Source of the DNA: Parvibaculum sp.
GTDB taxonomy: Bacteria > Pseudomonadota > Alphaproteobacteria > Parvibaculales > Parvibaculaceae
DNA length: 64,000 nucleotides
Assembly: GCA_030645235.1 (NCBI GenBank)
Contig: JAUSMV010000005.1
Location: 62,001-126,000, forward strand
Direction: 5' to 3'
Notes under the pieces: model-generated
The model's input: only the letters and a program-made list of their open reading frames with translations
What the model was told of the DNA's origin: nothing
The model's database searches: none
Position numbers and translations under genes: made by a program
Shown here: positions 18,980 to 27,971 of the stretch, piece after piece
Position numbering within the stretch: position 1 is the stretch's first letter
Layout of the letters: every line of letters starts with the position of its first letter

Positions 18980-20590
18980 ATGCTGCACTTTGAACGCTGG
19001 AAGATTGCGCTGATCGCGCTCGTGACGCTGACAGGCATTCTTTTTACGATTCCAAACTTCTTAAACAAAGAAACATTGGCGTCGGTCCCGGCCTTTCTGC
19101 CAAGCAAGCAGGTCAATCTGGGTCTCGACCTTCGCGGCGGTTCTTATCTGCTGTTACGTGTGGAAACCGAAGGCATCAACAAAGATCGCCTGCAGTCGCA
19201 AATGAATGATGTGCGTCGCGCGCTACGTGACGCCAAAGTGCTTTATACCGGCCTTGGCGTACAGGGCGACTCCATTGTCGTCCGCATCACCAAGCAGGAA
19301 GATATCGAAGCGGCTGAAAAGGCCATCGAAGCTCTCAGCACGCTGATTGCGGGCAACGTGCTCACCGGCAGCATCGGCGAGCGCGATATTGCGGTCGCGG
19401 TGGACGGAACACAAATCACAGTCACCAACACACCGGCCGCCATCCTTGCCCGCGCTCAATCGGCCATTCAGCAATCGATGGAAATCGTGCGTCGCCGCGT
19501 TGATGAAATGGGCACGACCGAACCCGTCATTCAGCAGCAGGGCCTTGACCGTATTCTCGTGCAGGTGCCCGGTCTCGACGATCCGCAGCGTTTGATCAAA
19601 ATTCTGGGTCAGACAGCGAAACTCAACTTCCGTCTGGTGGATACATCGACAACAGCGCAGCAGGCGTTGCAAACACGCGTTGTGCCCGCCGGTTCCGAAG
19701 TCCTCTACATGACGGAAAGTCCGGATACGCCTATCCTCGTCAAACGCCGCATCATGGTCGGCGGCGACAGCCTGAAAGACGCGCAGCCGGGCTTTGACTC
19801 ACGTACCGGCGAACCTGTCGTCAATTTCAGTTTCGACAATACAGGTGGTCGTCAGTTCGGCGATGTGACGCGTGAAAATGTGGGCCGTCCTTTTGCCATC
19901 GTGCTCGACGATAAGGTGATCAGTGCCCCTGTGATCCGCGAAGCCATTTTGGGCGGATCGGGCCAGATCAGCGGCAACTTCACTGTGCAGCAGGCCAACG
20001 ATCTTTCGATCCTGCTCCGTGCTGGTGCCTTGCCTGCACCTCTTACAATTCTTGAGCAACGCACCGTCGGCGCGAGCCTTGGCGCGGACTCGATCCGCTC
20101 CGGCATCATCGCCTCCATCATCGGTTCAGTTGCCGTTGTCATCTTTATGGTGGCGTCCTATGGCATGTTCGGCGTGTTCGCTAACATTGCGCTCATCGTC
20201 AACGTATTCCTGATCCTGGGCGCGCTGTCACTGCTGCAGGCAACACTGACCCTGCCGGGCATCGCAGGCATCATCCTCACCATCGGCACGGCGGTTGACG
20301 CCAACGTGCTGATCTATGAACGCATCCGCGAAGAGTTGCGCTCTGGCAAGACAGTGATTGCAGCGCTGGATGCGGGCTATAACCGCGCGTTGGCGCCCAT
20401 TATCGACGCCAACGTAACGCACTTTATTTCAGCCGCTGTGCTCTTTGAATTGGGTTCCGGCCCTGTGCGCGGCTTTGCTGTCACGCTCGCCATCGGCGTT
20501 CTCACATCGGTCTTTACTGCTGTGACCGTCAACCGCTTGATCGTTTCGACCTGGGTGCGTCGCGCACGTCCCAAGTCGCTCGTACTCTGA
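18980..20590 (+). CDS. secD: Protein translocase subunit SecD
   Basis: Inner-membrane subunit that uses proton-motive force to aid late steps of Sec export. The 536 residues include a first transmembrane helix, the periplasmic P1 head beginning with NLGLDLRGGSYLLLRVE, and a C-terminal bundle of five helices containing GIAGIILTIGTAVDANVLIYERIREEL, the conserved RND-type D-A-N-V segment. It lies directly before secF. A good GGGGAAATGAG ribosome site precedes the ATG. Confidence 0.97.
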   Translation: MLHFERWKIALIALVTLTGILFTIPNFLNKETLASVPAFLPSKQVNLGLDLRGGSYLLLRVETEGINKDRLQSQMNDVRRALRDAKVLYTGLGVQGDSIVVRITKQEDIEAAEKAIEALSTLIAGNVLTGSIGERDIAVAVDGTQITVTNTPAAILARAQSAIQQSMEIVRRRVDEMGTTEPVIQQQGLDRILVQVPGLDDPQRLIKILGQTAKLNFRLVDTSTTAQQALQTRVVPAGSEVLYMTESPDTPILVKRRIMVGGDSLKDAQPGFDSRTGEPVVNFSFDNTGGRQFGDVTRENVGRPFAIVLDDKVISAPVIREAILGGSGQISGNFTVQQANDLSILLRAGALPAPLTILEQRTVGASLGADSIRSGIIASIIGSVAVVIFMVASYGMFGVFANIALIVNVFLILGALSLLQATLTLPGIAGIILTIGTAVDANVLIYERIREELRSGKTVIAALDAGYNRALAPIIDANVTHFISAAVLFELGSGPVRGFAVTLAIGVLTSVFTAVTVNRLIVSTWVRRARPKSLVL

Positions 20591-20610
20591 TCCGAACGAG
20601 GAAATTGACT

Positions 20611-21555
20611 ATGATGCGTCTGAAACTCGTCCCGGATAGTACAAAAATTCCGTTTGTACGGTATCGCCATCTTGCTGTCGGACTCTCGTTCGTGGTGGTG
20701 ATCGCGGCCTTTGCGTTCATGTTCACGAAGGGATTTAACTTCGGCATCGACTTCAAAGGTGGCACCGTCATTGAGATCGCGACCAAGGAACCTGCCAACC
20801 TGACCGATCTGCGCTCTCGTCTCGGTAAGCTCGAGCTCGGCGAAGTGCAGTTGCAGCGTTTTGGTGATGACCATAACGTCCTGATCCGCGTTGGTGCTTC
20901 AACGGATATTACCGAAGCCGATGCAGGCGACAAGATCGTCAACAAGGTGAAGGCTGAACTTGGAAGTGAAGTCGAATATCGCCGCATTGAAAGTGTCGGC
21001 CCGCAAGTATCCGGCGAACTCGTCAAAGCCGCAACGCTCGCCGTTATCGTCTCGGTGCTGGCAATGTTTGTTTACATCTGGTTCCGTTTCGAATGGCAGT
21101 TCGGCCTTGGCGCCGTGCTCTCCATCGTCCATGACGTGATGGCGACGATCCTTGTCTTCTCGGTGTTCCAGCTTGAGTTCAATCTGACCACCATCGCCGC
21201 GCTTCTGACCATTGTCGGCTATTCGATGAACGACACCGTTGTCGTGTTCGACCGTATTCGCGAAAATCTGCGCAAGTATAAGAAGATGGACTTGGGCGAG
21301 CTGATCGACCTATCGCTCAATGAAACATTGTCGCGCACGATCATGACATCGGTGACGACACTTATCGCGCTCTTTGCCTTGTTCATCTTCGGCGGCGAAG
21401 TGATCCGCAGCTTCACCTTCGCCATGATCTTCGGCATCCTCATCGGCACCTATTCGTCAATCTATGTGGCCGCGCCTGTTCTCATGGCCATCGGTATCAC
21501 GCGCGATTGGAGCATCACTCAGCTGACTCGCGCGAAAAACAACGCCGGAAAATAA
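20611..21555 (+). CDS. secF: Protein translocase subunit SecF
   Basis: Partner of SecD with six transmembrane helices. The 314-residue protein shows FNFGIDFKGGTVIEIA in the P1 domain, GYSMNDTVVVFDRIRENLRKYK (the SecF counterpart of the SecD D-A-N-V region) and a C-terminal bundle. The ATG at 20611 is chosen because GAGGAA lies 7 bases before it; a TTG two codons upstream was not used. A TTG-started gene follows almost immediately. Confidence 0.97.
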   Translation: MMRLKLVPDSTKIPFVRYRHLAVGLSFVVVIAAFAFMFTKGFNFGIDFKGGTVIEIATKEPANLTDLRSRLGKLELGEVQLQRFGDDHNVLIRVGASTDITEADAGDKIVNKVKAELGSEVEYRRIESVGPQVSGELVKAATLAVIVSVLAMFVYIWFRFEWQFGLGAVLSIVHDVMATILVFSVFQLEFNLTTIAALLTIVGYSMNDTVVVFDRIRENLRKYKKMDLGELIDLSLNETLSRTIMTSVTTLIALFALFIFGGEVIRSFTFAMIFGILIGTYSSIYVAAPVLMAIGITRDWSITQLTRAKNNAGK

Positions 21556-21556
21556 G

Positions 21557-21928
21557 TTGATAAAGCCGCGCTTCGAGGGACAACCTCTGATCGACGCTTA
21601 TGGCGCCTACAAGTTTCGTCTGGCTGAACAAGAGTTCGACGGATCGCTTCTGCTGACACCCAAAGGCGCATATCCTTGGGGCGTTAGTAAAATCGAAGAA
21701 GCAGATGTCGCCTCGCTCGCGCAGCTCGTCGCAGTGGCCGACTCATTTGATTTTCTGATTGTCGGCGCGGGTCCCCAATTTGGCCGCTGGTCGAAGAATC
21801 TCACGGCGCATTTGCAGAACTTGAGAATCATTCCCGACTTCATGGACACCGGCGCAGCGGCACGCACCTACAACGTGCTGCGCGCAGAGAATCGCAGGGT
21901 GGCTGCGGCTCTCATTGCTGTTCTTTGA
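21557..21928 (+). CDS. Mth938-like domain protein (DUF498 family)
   Basis: 123-residue protein of the Mth938/DUF498 fold (related to NDUFAF3-type proteins), with IDAYGAYKFRL, the PKGAYPWGV segment and FDFLIVGAGPQFGRW. Members commonly follow secF in Alphaproteobacteria, as here, one base after the secF stop. The start is a TTG preceded by a GGAAAA-type site. Molecular function is unknown; in mitochondria the related NDUFAF3 is a complex I assembly factor, which may be relevant because an NDUFAF6-like gene is encoded 0.8 kb downstream. Confidence 0.85.
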   Translation: MIKPRFEGQPLIDAYGAYKFRLAEQEFDGSLLLTPKGAYPWGVSKIEEADVASLAQLVAVADSFDFLIVGAGPQFGRWSKNLTAHLQNLRIIPDFMDTGAAARTYNVLRAENRRVAAALIAVL

Positions 21929-22080
21929 GTAATTCTCACGCGCAAATGCTTGGCTTTTCTTTCCGGAAATTCTAGCTTCATAGGAAGGTTGCGACTCGCT
22001 GCCACGGAACACAGAGCAGACAATTCCGGCTCGCCGACATTCCGCGCCGTGACCAACGAAATTCAATAAGGGGAACAATC

Positions 22081-22683
22081 ATGGCTGCTATTCTGACCTC
22101 ATTGCGAAACACGGTGATCGCCGGTTTCGTGCTCGCGCTGGCTCTGCTTTTACTGACGATCGATCTCGGTGTGACGCTTGACTACGGCTTCTGGACCTTC
22201 ATCGTCCGTTGGGCTCATGTCATCTGCGGTATCATGTGGATCGGCATGTTGTGGTACTTCAACTTCGTCCAGATGCCGTCCATGCCGAAAATTCCGGATG
22301 AGCAGAAGCCTGCCATCGGCAAAGTCATCGCGCCGGAAGCACTGTTCTGGTTCCGCTGGGGTGCCATGGGCACAATCGGCTTCGGCATCATCCTCGCCCA
22401 TCTGAACGGATATCTGCTCGATGCCTACACGCTGGGCGCGTGGGAAGGTTTTGCTGTACCGAAGAACATCGCCATCGGCGTCGGCATGTGGCTTGGCACG
22501 ATCATGTGGTTCAACGTCTGGTTCATCATTTGGCCGAACCAGAAGGTGGCACTCGGCATCGTTGACGGCCCCGCCGACAAGAAGCCTGCCGCGGCCCGCA
22601 CCGCGATGCTCTTCTCGCGCACCAACACAATGCTGTCGATCCCGATGCTCTTTTCGATGGTTGCCGCACAGAACATCTTTTGA
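22081..22683 (+). CDS. PuuD-like membrane protein (Urate_ox_N family), lacking cytochrome domain
   Basis: 200-residue membrane protein with about five transmembrane helices, resembling the membrane half of urate hydroxylase PuuD (Urate_ox_N, formerly DUF989). It includes the family-like FIVRWAHVICGIMWIGMLWYFNFVQ with a conserved His, and IMWFNVWFIIWPNQ. Full-length PuuD carries a C-terminal cytochrome c domain; none is present here, there is no CXXCH, and the gene ends normally. No purine catabolism genes are near, so urate as substrate is doubtful. The ATG is preceded by AAGGGG. It is a monocistronic-looking gene closed by a terminator. Confidence 0.75.
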   Translation: MAAILTSLRNTVIAGFVLALALLLLTIDLGVTLDYGFWTFIVRWAHVICGIMWIGMLWYFNFVQMPSMPKIPDEQKPAIGKVIAPEALFWFRWGAMGTIGFGIILAHLNGYLLDAYTLGAWEGFAVPKNIAIGVGMWLGTIMWFNVWFIIWPNQKVALGIVDGPADKKPAAARTAMLFSRTNTMLSIPMLFSMVAAQNIF

Positions 22684-22710
22684 TCTTGTCTGGTTTGAGC
22701 TGAATATGAC

Positions 22711-22742
22711 GGGGCTGTCGAAAGACGGCCCCGTTTGTTATT
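22711..22742 (+). terminator. Rho-independent terminator after the PuuD-like gene
   Basis: GGGGCTGTC, loop GAAA, GACGGCCCC (one G-T wobble) form a 9-bp stem followed by CGTTTGTTATT. It is 28 bases after the stop codon. The U-run is interrupted but the placement is right for the end of the PuuD-like transcript. Confidence 0.75.
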
Positions 22743-22760
22743 GCTGAAAGCGAAATATAT

Positions 22761-23621
22761 ATGAGCGATTTGCCGCTCGATCAATCTTTGGTGACATGTC
22801 TTGAGACGGTAAAACGTCTCGATCCTGATCGCTATCTGACCGCGTTGCTGGCACCGGAAACCGCGCGCGCGAAACTCATCGCACTTTATGCCTTCAACAC
22901 CGAGATTGCCCGCGTCCGTGAAACAGTGAGCGAGCCGATGCTGGGGCAGATCCGGCTGCAATGGTGGCGCGAGACGGTGGACGCAATTGCCAAAGGCGAA
23001 GCTCGCGGACACGAAGCGGCTGTGGCCTTGGCATCGGCATTCACGGCGGATGAGTTTGATGCAAACGGTCTGACAGAACTGATTGATGCACGTGAACGCG
23101 ATCTCGATGATGAACCGTTTGAGGATATGGAAGACCTCTTGCGCTATTGCGCAGGCACATCTTCCGGCCTGATGGAACTGGCGGCGAGGGCGGTGTCACC
23201 TGATTATGCCGGTGCTGCAAAGGGCGTTATCAAATCTGCCGGCATTGCCTATGCGTTGACGGGCTTGCTGCGCGCGCTGCCGTTGCACGCCTCGCAAGGA
23301 CGGCTCTATGTGCCCCTGTCATTGTTGCGACAGAATGACATTGATCCGCACGAGATTTTTGCAGGCAAATACACAGATGGTTTGCGCTCTGTCGTGCAGC
23401 TTTATGTGGATGAAGCGCGGCACAATCTGAAGTCGGCACGGCAGGCACGAAACAGTATGGCGCGTGAAGTCTTGCCCGCGCTCTGGCCCGCATCATTGTG
23501 TGATGCGTATCTCAGCGTCATTGCAAAACCCGACTTCAATCCCTTCCGCGACGCCGTAACCCTGCCGCCGCTGCGCTTGCAGATGCGGCTAATGGGGCGG
23601 AAGTTGCTCGGCAGGTTCTGA
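22761..23621 (+). CDS. NDUFAF6-like squalene/phytoene-synthase-fold protein
   Basis: 286-residue all-alpha protein of the trans-isoprenyl-diphosphate synthase fold. It is unlikely to be a phytoene or squalene synthase. The first Asp-rich motif is replaced by AFNTEIARVRETVSEP (about residues 44-59), and the second region reads AYALTGLLRALPLHASQGRLYVP, without the NxxxDxxxD-type acids. Both changes, with a later RERDLDD segment, match what I recall of human NDUFAF6 (complex I assembly factor) and its bacterial relatives. An assembly or other non-synthase role is therefore inferred. It abuts the convergent trmFO stop. Confidence 0.8.
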   Translation: MSDLPLDQSLVTCLETVKRLDPDRYLTALLAPETARAKLIALYAFNTEIARVRETVSEPMLGQIRLQWWRETVDAIAKGEARGHEAAVALASAFTADEFDANGLTELIDARERDLDDEPFEDMEDLLRYCAGTSSGLMELAARAVSPDYAGAAKGVIKSAGIAYALTGLLRALPLHASQGRLYVPLSLLRQNDIDPHEIFAGKYTDGLRSVVQLYVDEARHNLKSARQARNSMAREVLPALWPASLCDAYLSVIAKPDFNPFRDAVTLPPLRLQMRLMGRKLLGRF

Positions 23622-25016
23622 TCACTCAGCAGCGTCAGCACGCGGGTTAAGCCAGGCATCCACCTCACGCAATGCGCGCGATGTATAAGCCCGCTTGCGC
23701 GCCGGACCCTTTGCCTTGCCGCGCGGACGCTTACCGTCGGCATCGAGCGGCGTTTCAACTTCGGGAAACAATCCGAAATTGACGTTCATCGGCTGGAACG
23801 TCTCAGCATTCGCTTCACCCGTGATGTGGGCGAGCAGCGCACCCAGCGCCGAGTTGCGCGGCGGCATGGACTGCGCGGTACCGAGGCGTTCGGCGGCGGC
23901 AAAACGACCGGCCAGCAATCCCATCGCGGCGCTTTCGACATAACCTTCAACGCCCGTGACCTGACCGGCAAAACGCAAACGCGGCTGATTTTTCAGGCGC
24001 ATAACGCTGTCGAGCAGCTTCGGGCTGTTGAGAAATGTGTTGCGATGTAAGCCACCGAGGCGCGCAAACTCTGCACCTTCAAGGCCGGGGATCATGCGGA
24101 AAACACGTGTTTGTTCGCTGTGCTTCATCTTGGTCTGGAAACCGACCATATTGTAAAGCGTGCCCAACGCATTGTCCTGACGCAGTTGAATAATCGCATA
24201 GGGCTTCACCTGCGGATCATGTTCGTTAGTGAGACCCACAGGCTTCATCGGGCCGAAGCGCAAGGTTTCGATGCCGCGTTCGGCCATAACTTCGATGGGA
24301 AGGCAGCCTTCAAAATAAGGCGTGTTCTTTTCCCACTCTTTGAAATCGCCTTTTTCGCTTTCAATCAGCTCACGGATAAACGCCTCATACTGCTCGCGCG
24401 TCATCGGACAGTTGATATAATCCTTGCCTGTACCACCGGGGCCCACCTTGTCATAGCGCGATTGAAACCAGCAAACCGACATATCAATGCTGTCGCGGTA
24501 AACGATGGGCGCAATGGCGTCGAAAAAGGCAAGTTCCTCCGCGCCGGTTAACGATGCAATGGCCTCGCCCAGCGCCGCGGACGTCAGCGGGCCGGTAGCG
24601 ATAATCACATTGTCCCAATCAGCAGGCGGCAGCCCCGCCACTTCGCCGCGCTCAATGGTGACGAGCGGATGATTGGTAAGCTTCTCGGTGACAAAAGCCG
24701 AAAAATTATCGCGGTCAACGGCAAGCGCGCCACCGGCAGGCACTTTGGCAACTTCGGCCGCTGCCATGGTGAGCGATCCGGCGCGACGCATCTCTTCGTG
24801 CAGCAGACCCACAGCGTTTTGTTCCGCATCATCCGAGCGGAACGAATTGGAGCAGACAAGCTCGGCAAAGCCGTCGGTCTGGTGCGCGTCAGTTTGCACA
24901 ACGGGGCGCATCTCATGCAGCACAACAGGCACGCCCGCATGGACAAGCGCCCAGGCAGCTTCCGAACCGGCCATGCCGGCGCCAATCACGTGTACAGGTT
25001 TTACGGTCTGGGTCAT
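23622..25016 (-). CDS. trmFO: Folate/FAD-dependent tRNA m5U54 methyltransferase TrmFO
   Basis: Flavoprotein that methylates U54 in the T-loop of tRNAs using methylenetetrahydrofolate. The 464-residue protein has the N-terminal FAD-binding [19 protein letters not shown] with the Thr/His-rich [21 protein letters not shown] carrying a conserved Cys region, [15 protein letters not shown], and a C-terminal [20 protein letters not shown]. All are standard. Its start follows 45 bases after the amidase stop, so it may be read as the last gene of a minus-strand series. Confidence 0.96.
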   Translation of the reverse strand: MTQTVKPVHVIGAGMAGSEAAWALVHAGVPVVLHEMRPVVQTDAHQTDGFAELVCSNSFRSDDAEQNAVGLLHEEMRRAGSLTMAAAEVAKVPAGGALAVDRDNFSAFVTEKLTNHPLVTIERGEVAGLPPADWDNVIIATGPLTSAALGEAIASLTGAEELAFFDAIAPIVYRDSIDMSVCWFQSRYDKVGPGGTGKDYINCPMTREQYEAFIRELIESEKGDFKEWEKNTPYFEGCLPIEVMAERGIETLRFGPMKPVGLTNEHDPQVKPYAIIQLRQDNALGTLYNMVGFQTKMKHSEQTRVFRMIPGLEGAEFARLGGLHRNTFLNSPKLLDSVMRLKNQPRLRFAGQVTGVEGYVESAAMGLLAGRFAAAERLGTAQSMPPRNSALGALLAHITGEANAETFQPMNVNFGLFPEVETPLDADGKRPRGKAKGPARKRAYTSRALREVDAWLNPRADAAE

Positions 25017-25061
25017 GGGCGCTTTATAAAGCCAACTGCGTCAAAGCCCAAGTGCGTCCAA

Positions 25062-26492
25062 TTATCCCCAAATCTTCGGCCGTCTATCCGCCCAGGGCAG
25101 CTCTTTCTCCAACTGTGCCGCCAACCGATAAAGCGTCGCCTCGTCGCCATAACGCGCCGTGAACATCATGCCAATGGGCAGGCCGGATGCGCTCATATGC
25201 AGCGGCAGTGACAGCGACGGCTGGCCGGTGAAGTTGAACGGCGGCGTAAACGGAAAAACCTTCCCCTGACGCTTATTCACTTCGCGCGCCTCAAGATTGA
25301 CTGGATCAATGAAGCCGATTTCGGGCGGCGGAGTTCCCATGACAGGCGTGAGATAGACGTCGAACTCCTCAAAGGTTTCGAGCACCTGACGGTTGATGAG
25401 GCGCAGCGTCTGCCAGCCCCACATCGCTTGCTCGCCCGTCACCTTGCGCCCGCCTTTAAGCGCGGCCCATGTGAGACCTTCCAATTCATCCGGCTCAGGT
25501 TCGCGGCCTTTAACAGCAATGCGGCGCGCCATGCCCGCGGCAAAGTTGGTGGCCCCGACCGCCGATTGCGCCTGATAGTAAGTGCGATAATCCACGCCCA
25601 GCCCCTTCGGCACCATCGCATGACCGAGATGTTTGAGCGCGTCGGCTGTGCGTTCCAGCGCGGCCTGTACTTCCTCGTCGATAGGGCGGCCATTCGGCGT
25701 TTCGCTCGACCATGCAATTTTGAGTTTGCCGGGTGAGGCTTTGATCTCGTCCATATAGGGCCGCGCCTTGGGCGGCGGCGCATAGGGCGAGGCGCGTTCA
25801 GGGTATCCGGTGGCGTCCAGCATCGCAGCGCTGTCGCGCACTGTGCGGCTCACCACATGATCGACGCTGAAGCCGATAGCGCGGTCATAGTCGTTCGGTC
25901 CCTGCGGGTTACGATCGCGCGTCACCTTCATGCCGACGAGACCACAGCATGCAGCGGGAATGCGGATCGAGCCGAGCCCGTCGCTGGCATGCGCAAGCGG
26001 TACAATACCCGCAGCAACCGATGAGGCCGCCCCGCCGGATGAACCGCCGGCAATATGATTGGTGTTCCACGGACTACGGCACGGCCCAAGCAACGCACTT
26101 TCGGTTGTGCCGGTGATGCCATATTCCGGCGTATTGGTTTTGCCGACCAGCACAACGCCCGACGCGCGAAAGCGTTTGACGAGTTCGCTGTCGTGATCAT
26201 CCACAATATCGCTGACAAAGCGCGAGCCACTGGTGCGCGGCCAGCCTTTGACCTCGGTGCCGAGATCTTTGATGAGGAACGGCACACCTTTGAACGGACC
26301 GTCCGGCAACTCTGCTTTAGCGGCGGCGCGCGCATCGTCATAGGCCTTATGGACAACGGCATTAAGTGCGGGATTATGTTTTTCGATCCGCTCAATCGCC
26401 GCTTCGGTGAGTTCCAGCGGCGTCACATCGCCTTTTTTGACGAGTTCGCCCAAACCCAGACCATCATATTTTGTGTAGTCGGAAAAGCTCAT
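25062..26492 (-). CDS. Amidase-signature family amidase (NylA-like), copy 1
   Basis: Serine amidase of the AS family, 476 residues from the chosen ATG, which has AGGA nine bases upstream. The Ser-cisSer-Lys triad is intact: Lys75 in [12 protein letters not shown], the GGSSGG loop at 149-154, and Ser175 in GSIRIP. The N-terminal pattern ([31 protein letters not shown]) resembles 6-aminohexanoate-cyclic-dimer hydrolase NylA and related enzymes rather than GatA; no gatB or gatC is near. Its start overlaps no gene but lies 10 bases past the stop of the paralogous amidase upstream. Substrate unknown. Confidence 0.88.
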   Translation of the reverse strand: MSFSDYTKYDGLGLGELVKKGDVTPLELTEAAIERIEKHNPALNAVVHKAYDDARAAAKAELPDGPFKGVPFLIKDLGTEVKGWPRTSGSRFVSDIVDDHDSELVKRFRASGVVLVGKTNTPEYGITGTTESALLGPCRSPWNTNHIAGGSSGGAASSVAAGIVPLAHASDGLGSIRIPAACCGLVGMKVTRDRNPQGPNDYDRAIGFSVDHVVSRTVRDSAAMLDATGYPERASPYAPPPKARPYMDEIKASPGKLKIAWSSETPNGRPIDEEVQAALERTADALKHLGHAMVPKGLGVDYRTYYQAQSAVGATNFAAGMARRIAVKGREPEPDELEGLTWAALKGGRKVTGEQAMWGWQTLRLINRQVLETFEEFDVYLTPVMGTPPPEIGFIDPVNLEAREVNKRQGKVFPFTPPFNFTGQPSLSLPLHMSASGLPIGMMFTARYGDEATLYRLAAQLEKELPWADRRPKIWG

Positions 26493-26502
26493 AGCAGATG
26501 TC

Positions 26503-27930
26503 CTATCCCCAAATTTTCGGATGCTTATTAAGCCACGGCTTTGCGGCCTCAAGCTGGGCAGCGAGCCGGAACAAAGTCGCCTCGTCCCCAAAGCGACCGG
26601 AAAACAACATACCCACAGGCAATCCGTCGGCTGACCAATGCAAGGGCAATGAAATCGAAGGTTGGCCGGTCAGGTTCTGCAACGGCGTAAACGGCGTATA
26701 ATCCGCTAACGGAAGAAATCCCTTCATCGCATCGCGCTCAGCAAGATCGAGTACACCGTTGCGCACGGGCAGTTGCGCCAGCGTCGGCGACAGCGTCACG
26801 TCATAAGATTGCATGAACTGCGCAATGCGGCGCGACATGGCCTGCGCCTTGGTGCGCAGATCAAGAAACTGGCCCGCTGTGATCGTTTTGCCGATTTCAT
26901 AAAACCCCCATGTGAGACCCTGCAACTCGTCATCCTTTGGCGGACGCCCGCGCCGTTCGGCTTCGGCGTCAATGTCCCATGCAAGATAAGCCGCCCACAT
27001 CGGCAGAAAATAGGCAGCCGCCTCGCCAGCTGCGAGAGGCGGGCGGGCTTCTTCAACATCATGGCCGAGGTCAGCCAGAAGCTTTGCGGTTTCTTCAACG
27101 CCTGCCGCACATTCGGGATGGATGGCCTTACCGTCAGGATCAGTCTTGCAATAAGCGATGCGCAACCGTCCCGCTTCGCGGAAAACTTCGGCGAGATAAG
27201 GCTGCTCAACCGGCGGCGCATAGAACGGATCACCGATCTCCGCGCCATGCGTGCAATCAAGCATAGCCGCACTGTCGCGCACGCTGCGCGTCAACACATG
27301 CTCGCTGCAAAGACCGGCCACAACGTCGCCGTAATCAGGCCCGAGCGGATTGCGCCCGCGTGTCGGCTTCATCCCGACAAGACCGCAAGCAGAAGCCGGA
27401 ATGCGAATGGAACCACCGCTGTCATTGGCATGAGCGATGGGCACCAGACCGGCGGCAACCGCCGCGCCTGCGCCACCCGACGATCCGCCCGTTGAATGCG
27501 CCGTGTTCCAAGGATTGCAAGCCGCACCATAAAGTGCGGATTCAGTCGTCGGCAGCAGCGTGTATTCCGGCACATTGGTTTTGCCGAGGACCACGACGCC
27601 CGCTGCTTTGAACCGCGCGGCCAGCGTCGAGTCATGCTTGGCCGGTTCACCGGAGCGAAAACGCGAGCCGTCGCGCGTCGCTGTTCCGGCAAGATCACCG
27701 AACGCGTCTTTCAGCAGAAAGGGGACACCCTCAAAGGCCCCTTCGACCGGCGCTTTGGCCATGTTGCGACCAAGGTCATAAAGCTTGAGGACTACGGCAT
27801 TGAGCGCCGGATTGTGCTTCTCAATCCGTGTGATGGCCTCTTCGGCAAGTTCGGCAGCGCTGACGTCGCCTGCTTTGACCAAAGCGGCAAGTCCCAGCCC
27901 GTCATATGACGCATAGTCCGAAATCGCCAT
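26503..27930 (-). CDS. Amidase-signature family amidase, copy 2
   Basis: 475-residue AS-family amidase and tandem paralogue of the downstream gene: the N-terminus [36 protein letters not shown] is nearly co-linear with it. The triad is present: Lys74 in [18 protein letters not shown] at 148-153, Ser174 in [10 protein letters not shown]. Sequence between the copies diverges clearly, as expected of a not-recent duplication that could have different substrates. It follows phoD with a 41-base gap on the same strand. Substrate unknown. Confidence 0.88.
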   Translation of the reverse strand: MAISDYASYDGLGLAALVKAGDVSAAELAEEAITRIEKHNPALNAVVLKLYDLGRNMAKAPVEGAFEGVPFLLKDAFGDLAGTATRDGSRFRSGEPAKHDSTLAARFKAAGVVVLGKTNVPEYTLLPTTESALYGAACNPWNTAHSTGGSSGGAGAAVAAGLVPIAHANDSGGSIRIPASACGLVGMKPTRGRNPLGPDYGDVVAGLCSEHVLTRSVRDSAAMLDCTHGAEIGDPFYAPPVEQPYLAEVFREAGRLRIAYCKTDPDGKAIHPECAAGVEETAKLLADLGHDVEEARPPLAAGEAAAYFLPMWAAYLAWDIDAEAERRGRPPKDDELQGLTWGFYEIGKTITAGQFLDLRTKAQAMSRRIAQFMQSYDVTLSPTLAQLPVRNGVLDLAERDAMKGFLPLADYTPFTPLQNLTGQPSISLPLHWSADGLPVGMLFSGRFGDEATLFRLAAQLEAAKPWLNKHPKIWG

Positions 27931-27971
27931 GCCTTGTTCCCCCCAAAACCTGATGCTTGCGTTGCACCAGC

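Noticed and set aside
22761-23621. Phytoene or squalene synthase
   Set aside because: Both Asp-rich motifs are absent; an NDUFAF6-like role fits better.
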